From: Heliocidaris tuberculata
Taxonomy: Eukaryota > Echinodermata > Echinoidea > Camarodonta > Echinometridae
NCBI GenBank assembly: GCA_025618425.1
Contig: CM046845.1
Coordinates: 9,691,439 to 9,755,438 of the forward strand
Direction of reading: 5' to 3'
DNA: 64,000 bases
A program made the translations under genes and the position numbers. A model generated the notes under the pieces. That model had not been told where the DNA came from and made no database searches. It saw only the letters and a list, made by a program, of their open reading frames with translations. Positions within the stretch are counted from its first letter, which is position 1; each line of letters opens with the position of its first letter. Of the stretch, positions 57,401 through 64,000 are shown in pieces.

Positions 57401-60400
57401 CATGTAAATTTTTCAAAAACTTTGATAATCTAATCAGATCATCGTCACTCCCATATGCATTAGTAAATAATTAAAGTTAGGAACAACTAAGTCAATGCTT
57501 ACTGAGGACTATTAACATTGACAAGCCTGTTAATAGGAAGAGTGATACAGGGTAGCAGAATGAGGGCAGAAGCCACTGGTGATGTTACAATTGTGTTGAA
57601 AAAACAACAACATACAATTGATAATATTTTTAACTAAATCAGATATATAGTTCTATTAAACATGTCAAGGGAGAACTTTCATTTTTTTCAAAGTAATATC
57701 ATAATATATAGTACATACCAGTAGAGTCAATGAATGCAAGTTCCCCACTGTGCTTCATTAAGGTATGCACCTGTTTCATCAGTGGAGTACAGACTGCGAT
57801 CAGTAGTTGATTGTCACTTGTTTGGTCCATTTTTGCGCAGACTGTACCACATTCATCGTTGTATTTTGAGATGATTTTTTCATCAATGGCATGTATCATA
57901 TCAATACCATCAGACGAACCATAAGATTTCTTAAAAATCTTGTAGTATAACCTGCAAACGGAACAAAAAGCAGTAAAATATTTTCATACCCCAAAAATCT
58001 AAGATGTGAGATAGACCTGCTTTATGTAAGTAGGCATCATGTATTACCTCATGACCCATGGGCGATGACCTGAGGAGTAAGTAAGGAAGATTCTGGTTGA
58101 TATGAATAAATTTTTCCTCCTCAAATTAGCATCAATTATATTTTTCTTTCACTGTTGCATTCTTTTGACAAAACAAATATACATCTGATGAAACTATAGA
58201 CATAAGTTTATTTTTTTTTTAAATATTGGAAATTCATGCATTAAAAAAATAGTTGTTCAAATTCCTCTTTGAATTGCCAGTTGAGATATATGTTAGTCAT
58301 TAATTTCATTCAGTACATTCTTATTTATGAACAGCATAATGTTGCAAAACAGAAATAGATTAAAATTTTATATACACTTTTGCTATTTCTGAATTCTAGT
58401 AGCCCTTCATTTTGTTATTCTATGATTTGAAACATAGCCAACCTATAACAATACTGGAGATCCGGAAACCAGGCACGATCTGCACATCTGGTAGCATACT
58501 CCTCCGGATTTTCCATCTGTAGCTCCATCTCCAGGATATTGAGGGCACTGGATGGAGAGTGCCCATTATGGTACAGGGCCGCCAGTTTGGTATTGGTGTC
58601 ACTATTAACATCCCTGTATTTCAGGGCTGATGAAGTGTGGAGAGTGTGATTATGAACCCACGATAATTTGATGGATGTGGGGTAAGTCAGGATGTGGGGA
58701 TCTGAACTTCTGTATAAATAAATAAAACAAAATGAAACTACATGAAATTCATCACTATTAACAAAATAAATCTACATGAAATTTATCACTCTTCAGCATA
58801 TTTATAATTTAGGCCAGTAATATCAGGAAATCAAAATTAAGAAAATGGCTATTCTATTGGTTCTTGCAAGTGTTCAGGTTCATTAGAAATTATTTCTTTC
58901 AGAAAGAGTCATTCTAGTATAGGTAAGTTGTGACACACTGAAGATTGTCATTGTTCAGGCATTTACATGCTATTTGCTGAGAGGTCTCTTCTTGTTCATT
59001 CTTTAGTTCATAAAGGTACTTTAGAATTTGAAGTGAATTTATCAGAGAAACATATTAGTGAAACTTTCAGAAAAATCAGACAATGAATAAAATACATAGA
59101 AATGAATTTTAAAAGTTGAGATCACTAATGATATAGAGAAACTCCCATTTTTCAGTGACTACAAGATGCATGATCATGCAGACTAGCCATGGGCGAGGAG
59201 AACTTTTCCATTTCTTTTGTACACATTCAACTCAAAGCATTGCATTTTTAAAATTCTGATGGCAGAAAAGATTTTTTCTTCTTAATGGAGGAGCATGTAA
59301 AAATATATTACTACATCATGGACAGAAAAATTCAGTCAATTATTCTAGGTTGTATGACCTTTACTCCAGCAAAAATTGCTCCGCGGTCAATCCCGTAGCA
59401 CTAATCAAATGACTAACTTCAGCCCTGGACTAAATGCTATACCTAACCCTACCCCTAATAAACCTAACATAAAACCCTATTGCAACCCTTACCCTACATC
59501 TTGGACAAAATAAAGTCCAGAGCAATTGTCAGCGGAGCAAAAGTCGATGCACCTTGTCCAAGTATGACTTTACCCTTGACTTACCTGCTCTTCCTTCCTG
59601 TCTTTTGACTCGATCTTTTCACAATTACTTGTAGACTAGCCATGCAGTCAGTATCCTTCCTGTGACGGGACGATTGTCCTTTTTTTCCCCGTTGTTGGCC
59701 ATGATGGCACCTATATTCCCTCTATAAATGCAATAAAGAAAAAAATAAACATGCATGATTTATCAATTACCATGAGGATATAGGATGAATCAATTAGATC
59801 TAGATATGTTGAAAGGAAACAAATTCATATTAAGATCTATGTGACAAAGCTTGCAAGGTTAAAATTCACCCACGGATTTAAAATCCCTATATTTAAACAA
59901 ATTCAGATTTTATTATTACATAGTCTATATTAATCTTTATAAATTAATCATTTTTCACATCTGTCTCTTTAAACATTGAGCAGAAATACAAACCTTAAAA
60001 AGGACATATTTAGTTGAGGTAGAATATGTTCTCTTCACTCTCCACGTAGACTTGGAAGACTCTTGGAATTCTCGCAACCACTTGAGAGCATCTTCCTCAG
60101 TTGCTGAAGCAAGTCTCAATGTTGCCGAGAAGCCATTTTCAGACTGTTCCATGGAACATACATGATGAGGATGGTTGGCAGGCAAAATAGCCTATTATAT
60201 TATTATAATAAAAACAAGAAAAGGAAACAAATTAATAAAATTGAATTAACAAGAGAAATAACACTAGGAACTGCTCTAACACTTACAATTAAACCTGTGC
60301 ATGCGCCTACTTAAATAATATTAATAAGTCTACCATTATTGTTGTTCATCCTAATCATGGCTTTAAGTTTACTAAATCAGGAAAGTAATTAATCATGATG

Positions 60401-60629
60401 TAATATTTTAAGGAACAAACCTCCGTTATACCTAGAATTTTAGAAATTCTATAATAGAAAAGTAGACCCTATTTATAGGTTTTAGCAGCTCTTTACACCT
60501 ACAGTCTATTTTGTAAAGGAAATGAAACGAATAGTCGTCTACTCTAACTTAAGTTAAAGTCGATTGATTTAGTCTAACTTGTTACTATATTACCTGTAAT
60601 TGTGGTGGGATGGTGCTTTCACACGCCAT
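51455..60629 (-). CDS. MULE transposase with SWIM zinc finger, 10 exons
   Basis: I assembled ten exons, each with GT-AG borders: 60594-60629, 59994-60191, 59585-59721, 58443-58709, 57719-57951, 56689-57121, 56159-56468, 54908-55124, 54180-54386, 51455-51948. They total 2532 bases, i.e. 843 codons plus stop, and every junction keeps phase. Domains: a Cys/His N-terminal DNA-binding module (Cys83, His84/85, His98, Cys104); HNH-like stretch 143-145; the DDE core with Asp288 in FIDSTG, Asp356 in FITDD, the C-x2-H motif Cys377/His380 and Glu473 in NNYAEA; a SWIM finger Cys565-x-Cys567, Cys576-x-His578; and a basic C-terminus (about 700-800) ending in KTHSAK. It should excise and insert the surrounding element in the nucleus. 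No stop or frameshift is visible, so the gene may still be functional or may be recruited by the host. The many introns are unusual for a transposase. Confidence 0.9.
53405..53500. repeat. Imperfect hairpin in an intron of the transposase gene
   Basis: GGATTCCGCGGTGGCAGGAA, then ATAGCACTAT, is mirrored by ATAGTGTTATTTCTGTCACC and GAGGAGTCC, with GGGGCTTAGCCCC at the apex. Together with the hairpin at 53,672-53,718 it probably marks a fold-back MITE of about 400 bp in the intron between exons 9 and 10. Confidence 0.6.
53672..53718. repeat. Second hairpin in the same intron
   Basis: GTGACGACATTCATGG and CCATGAATGACATCAC are near-perfect inverts around ATAGTGCACTAT. Confidence 0.65.
55125..56158. 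other. Intron between transposase exons 7 and 8
   Basis: Contains AAAGCGCTTAGAGACG and GAAGCGCTATATA (55,231-55,275), a motif pair common at SINE or LINE tails, and G runs near 55,462 and 55,828. Confidence 0.5.
59270..59580. repeat. Possible MITE in the intron between transposase exons 3 and 4
   Basis: TTGCTCCGCGGTCAAT near 59,378 and TGTCAGCGGAGCAA near 59,528 are partly inverted. Between them are CCTAACCCTACCCCTAAT-type words that resemble telomeric repeats only loosely. Confidence 0.4.
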
Positions 60630-60950
60630 GACATGACGCACAATGACTGCAGTTTATGGTCATCAACTCAACTGTTCATCGGTCGTGGTCGTGGTCGCCT
60701 CAGTAGCTCTCACAGTCAGAGACGTAGTCGAGATCGTAGAAACAACTTGAACTTCTATGGCAAGCTAGAACTTTGTGCATTGTACGCCCCTGGGGATCGG
60801 GGGAGGCTTGGCTAGGCTGCTGCGCTGCGCTGGTGGGTCGGGTAGCTTAGGGATATGGATGTACATTGTCGATCGAAGCTCGCGCCACAGCGCTAGTCAA
60901 AGGCTGCTAGACTCTGATATCAGTCGCTTCCACGGTATTTATCACAGAAA
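60630..60950 (-). promoter_or_regulatory. Presumed promoter and 5' UTR of the MULE transposase
   Basis: The 320 bases between the transposase ATG and the right terminal inverted repeat are richer in CG than the introns. In MULEs the terminal repeat and adjoining DNA usually carry the promoter. I see no TATA box that stands out. Confidence 0.5.
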
Positions 60951-60983
60951 TGGCCAGGCTAGCGTGTAAAAAAAAATTGCGCC
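60951..60983. repeat. Right terminal inverted repeat of the MULE
   Basis: Perfect inverse of 48,445-48,477. Confidence 0.85.
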
Positions 60984-62071
60984 GGAGCGTGGCGGAGGCA
61001 GTGGTCGCTCGACCTGGTCTCGCGCCCTAGGCCCTTTCGTCGCGCGAGCCTTGAAAACTGCTCCAGCTAGCTAGCTACTAGCGCTACACGGCGCGGGCGC
61101 GGCCCCCGGCGCGGCCCGTCCAGAGATCCTGCGATATCGAAGGTGTACCGCCAATAAAGCGAGGGACTCGACCCGACTCCAGCCAGTTCCCAAGACCCCG
61201 TATTTTACACCTTGAAGTCAGTTCCTTAGACCCCCTTTTCGGGGATTCGTGAGGCACACCCCCGTCAAAATATAATTCGAGTGCCCCCCCCCCCCCCCCC
61301 GGGGGTTGTTGCATTGTCAGGCAAGCCTCTGACAAGCTTTTTTGAGTTGTCAAGAGGAACTATATGCTTGAAATTTGTAACAGATTCCAAATATGATTAA
61401 TCGATTCTAAAGAGAAAAGTTTGTAAGTTTTTACCTTTTGTAATGATGATTTTTTTTTTCCTCTGTAAGCAGATCTTGAATAGTGAAAATATCTGGGAAT
61501 GCTGTGCGAGCCGTGATCACAAGCTGATGACTTGCTAATGAGACAGATGCTGGATAAATGCTCCTCTCTCTATCTGACTCTTTATCTATCTCTGTCTGAC
61601 AGTATACTGTGCAAAATGGTAGTGCTTCCGCATGAGCTAATGTGAGCGAGACTCTTGTTACCAAACTCAACTGCATGGGATCTGAGGCGACCCTCCTGTG
61701 ATTATCGATTTTTCCGTCTTCACTGGCTATTTTGTCTTTTCTTATTCAAATGTGAAAAAGAACAATCGTTACTTTCCTATCGACTCACTATCTCCTTCTT
61801 TCCCCCTGTTACGTAATCGATGACCCCTCCTTTTATTCAAGTTACCAATCTTCTTTTCAACACGTAGCAACGAGGACGCTCCTTCGGCAAACGTCACTGA
61901 ACTGGTGGTCTTCGTCCTTCTTTGGACCTGATCGAACAAATGGAATTATTATTCACAGAGTACCAAGAAGTGGTTCTTGCACGGTTTCCCTTTATGCTGC
62001 GGACCATTTATTCTTCAGAGGAATGTGATTAGACGGACATGATGGGCGCGGTTACCTAATTATTTGGAACC
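60984..62071. other. GC-rich flank then intergenic DNA
   Basis: 61,000-61,120 is rich in CG and GC words (GGCGCGGGCGCGGCCCCCGG). A C/G run junction lies at 61,285-61,305. A stretch after it (GGCAAGCCTCTGACAAGC, GTTGTCAAGA) resembles 14,383-14,425. No gene seen. Confidence 0.45.
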
Positions 62072-62332
62072 CCTCCTCCTCCTCCTCCTCCTTCTTCTTC
62101 TTCTTCTTCTTCTTCTTCTTCTTCCTCTTCCTCTTCCTTCTTCTTCTTCTTCTTCTTCTTCTTCTTCTTCTTCTCTTCCTCTTCCTCTTCCTCTTCCTCT
62201 TCCTCTTCTTCTTCTTCTTCTTCTTCTTCTTCTTCTTCTTCTTCTTCTTCTTCTTCTTCTTCTTCTTCTTTTCTTCTTCTTCTTCTTCTTCTTCTTCTTC
62301 TTCTTCTTCTTCTTCTTCTTCTTCTTCTTTTC
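62072..62332. repeat. 260-bp pyrimidine (CTT/CCT)n tract
   Basis: Nearly pure C/T on the plus strand, made of CTT, CCT and CTTCCT units. The antisense Glu/Lys-rich frame is an artefact of the repeat. Mirror-symmetric purine-pyrimidine tracts of this length can form triplex DNA. Confidence 0.95.
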
Positions 62333-62540
62333 TAATGACCCAATAACACATTCTGGTATTTATTGTCCATCCCGTTGCCCTAAAATGAGATTGAGTACAG
62401 TTCAAGGGCCGCGGAATCGGGGATGCTAATTTATGCATAAAACACAATTCTCGCAAAATACATATATATATATATACAAGGTTTCAAATTTGTAACACCA
62501 TTGTTAGTTCGGTCAGTTAGAATAAAACAAAATCAAAAAT
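62333..62540. other. Intergenic DNA
   Basis: No gene; a short TATA run at 62,461-62,475. Confidence 0.4.
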
Positions 62541-62544
62541 TGCA

Positions 62545-63330
62545 ATTATTTAATTCAATTCAAATTCAATTCTTGTCTTGGTTGAGTCGGCATATGCAGG
62601 CTAGCTGTACTCCGCCAACTATGTTCGAGTAGGCGGCTGTGATCGCCGGGCAAGCAGGTTGCTACTCCGGGGGGGGGGGGGGGGGGGGGGTACTCAGATT
62701 ATAATCGGACGGGGGTGTGCGGCTGAGAACTCCAGACCCATACCCACATCCAAGGGTCCTTTTGCTGTAAATAGGCACCCATGTCTAAGGATTTTTTGTG
62801 AAAAATGGACCCATGTCTAAGGATTTCCCGGACAAATGAGGGAGAAAAGAGAGGAATGAAACAAATGATAAGAGCCGGGATAAGAGACCCATGTCTAAGG
62901 ATTTTTTGGGGAAAAATGGGACCCATGTCTAAGGATCTTTTTAATGAAAAGGGGACCCATGTCTAAGGATCTTTCTTCAAAAAGTCACCCTTCCCAGCGG
63001 CACATCCCCGTATACCCAATATACGTGAGTACCCCCCCCCCCCACCCAATATACGTGAGTACCCCCCCCCCCCCCCCCGGGGTTGCTACTTACTGGGCTT
63101 TTTGTTTATTTAATTGCATTTTGAATGAGTCCAATGAATTTAATGACATGGTGTCAATGTTTAGTTCATTCCAGTCCTTTGTTGCGGGCGGGAAGAAACT
63201 GAACTTGTGGGCGTCGGGTTTGATGACCCTTCGAAGTTTGATATTGTTCCTTCTCGTTGGTCGGTTGGTGAGTTGAATGAAGACCTCAGGGTTGATGTCA
63301 ACAAGGCCTCTTATGATTTGGACAAATCAA
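62545..63330 (-). pseudogene. LINE fragment: C-terminus of a reverse transcriptase and 3' UTR, split by a MITE
   Basis: On the minus strand one frame reads LRRVIKPDAHKFSFFPPATK, then DWNELNIDTMSLNSLDSFKM and a stop near 63,100; a second frame just before it reads RGLVDINPEVFIQLTNRR. Both are typical of the C-terminal end of LINE ORF2 proteins (the FFP..DWN.L block). A frameshift near 63,250 separates them. The 3' UTR continues past the inserted element (62,667-63,081) to AT-rich repeats near 62,545. Confidence 0.7.
62667..63081. mobile_element. 415-bp element with G/C-run termini and 9-bp duplication
   Basis: GTTGCTACT is present at 62,658-62,666 and 63,082-63,090. The element starts CCGGGGG, then GGTACTCA, and ends TGAGTACCCC, then CCCCGGG, so its inverted ends are largely homopolymer. 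The interior repeats ACCCATGTCTAAGGAT about six times (62,789-62,970). A 9-bp duplication suggests a MULE-related element, without proof. Confidence 0.75.
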
Positions 63331-64000
63331 TTCAAATAAATTTATTCTTGAACATCAAAAAAACAAACAAAAAAACACACTTAAACTTACCATTAATGGT
63401 AACTCTGCAATCAATGGTGATGATGATTGAATTGAGTGCGAAATGATTATCGTTACGATGGGCTGTCTTGCCCCCCCCCCATCCGAAAAACAGATCGACG
63501 CCCCTGCATCACCCCCATCCCCACCCACCCAAGCCTGCAGAAATATAATAAGCCGGGGGGGGGGGGGGTTCCGGTCATTTCTTAATCCATGTCTTTTATT
63601 GGTTCATATTTTTCTTCATTTGTCTTTTTTTAGACTTGTTTTGATCTTTTTTTTTCAGATAAAACTTGCTCATGATTGATTTACTTTCTTTTGCACAAAA
63701 GCTACTAGCTCCTTTCATACATAAATGGATACATAAACAATACAAATAAGAGTTCCGAAAATTTTGTGACACTCCGCAAGCAAGCAAAATGTGTGCTAAC
63801 CATTTTGTTGTTGTTGTTGTTGTTGTTGCTTGTCAGAATATTTTGAACGACAAAGAGAGACAAAATGTGTGATAAGCACTTTTTTTCAAAGCTTGTCAGA
63901 AGAGTTTTTGAGATTTGTGTGCCTCCCCATTTTACAAAATCCTGGATCCACCCCTGAATGAAAGCACGGTTCCCTAAATCTTATTTCAGAACTTTGGAAA
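63331..64000. other. Intergenic DNA with MITE ends
   Basis: G and C runs near 63,471 and 63,556, a GTT microsatellite at 63,806-63,829, and at 63,905-63,956 a right end of the TGGATCCACCCC family whose other end lies outside the window or is lost. Confidence 0.5.

Larger units (their letters stand above)
48445..60983 (-). mobile_element. Autonomous MULE (Mutator-like) transposon
   Basis: A perfect 33-bp inverted repeat bounds this 12.5-kb element: 48,445-48,477 starts GGCGCAATTTTTTTTTACAC and continues GCTAGCCTGGCCA; 60,951-60,983 is its exact complement. Between them is a complete MULE transposase gene starting about 350 bp inside the right end. MULEs usually make 9-bp duplications. The flanks here (CGGCCGGGA and GGAGCGTGG) share only GGA next to the ends, so either one flank was rearranged or the true ends differ slightly. 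Short TIRs are known in some animal MULEs. Confidence 0.8.

Noticed and set aside
58420..58611. 63-codon minus-strand frame over transposase exon 4
   Set aside because: Out of frame with the exon; the correct frame continues the transposase and matches its family.
59400..59520. Telomere-like CCCTAA words
   Set aside because: Not in a regular array; part of a dispersed repeat in an intron.
62052..62456. 134-residue Glu/Lys-rich frame and its Leu/Ser-rich antisense
   Set aside because: Both are translations of the pyrimidine repeat, with no other coding evidence.

Overview
The window looks like repeat-rich metazoan nuclear DNA. GT-AG introns, many nested transposons, AT-rich intergenic DNA studded with long G or C runs and frequent TACATGTA words suggest a marine invertebrate. 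An echinoderm, perhaps a sea urchin, is my best guess, because the fold-back element at 43.2-48.4 kb has the build of sea-urchin TU elements. The species is an inference. Almost everything that can be explained is mobile DNA; one ordinary-looking host gene is visible.

Layout. (1) 0.8-1.85 kb: minus-strand extended-SDR (NAD-dependent epimerase/dehydratase) gene with its whole CDS in one exon. (2) 1.9-20.5 kb: intergenic DNA full of short non-autonomous elements: TTAA-flanked MITEs, a Tc1/mariner-like element and short tandem repeats. At 6807-7596 a MULE-like element has captured the promoter and first exon of a RecQ-type helicase and sits inside a tRNA-like sequence. (3) 20,526-33,870: a full-length I-group LINE on the minus strand (zinc-knuckle ORF1, endonuclease, reverse transcriptase, RNase H), bounded by a 14-bp target duplication. 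A 7.4-kb element (21,681-29,108, TA duplication) is inserted in the codons of the RNase H YTDGS motif. It carries ACCAAT/ATTGGT palindrome arrays at its ends and exons of a SAM-domain (SAMD3-like) protein, and it contains a further block with the phrase CGTGACAGACGGGACA repeated six times. (4) 33.9-43.2 kb: a 190-bp tandem satellite interrupted by a MITE, more TTAA MITEs and a LINE fragment. (5) 43,235-48,395: a fold-back element with 0.6-0.67-kb inverted repeats and a 6-bp duplication. Its loop holds a second phrase-repeat block (TCATTCCGTAAC) and a mini-element sharing its terminus with the 7.4-kb element. (6) 48,445-60,983: a MULE transposon with perfect 33-bp terminal inverted repeats. It encodes a 10-exon transposase whose exons join in frame to 843 codons, with the DDE residues and a SWIM zinc finger. 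(7) 61-64 kb: low-complexity DNA, a 260-bp pyrimidine tract and a LINE fragment split by a 415-bp element.

Exon boundaries, duplications and inverted repeats were read by eye from the sequence. Family names rest on motif recognition, not on database searches.
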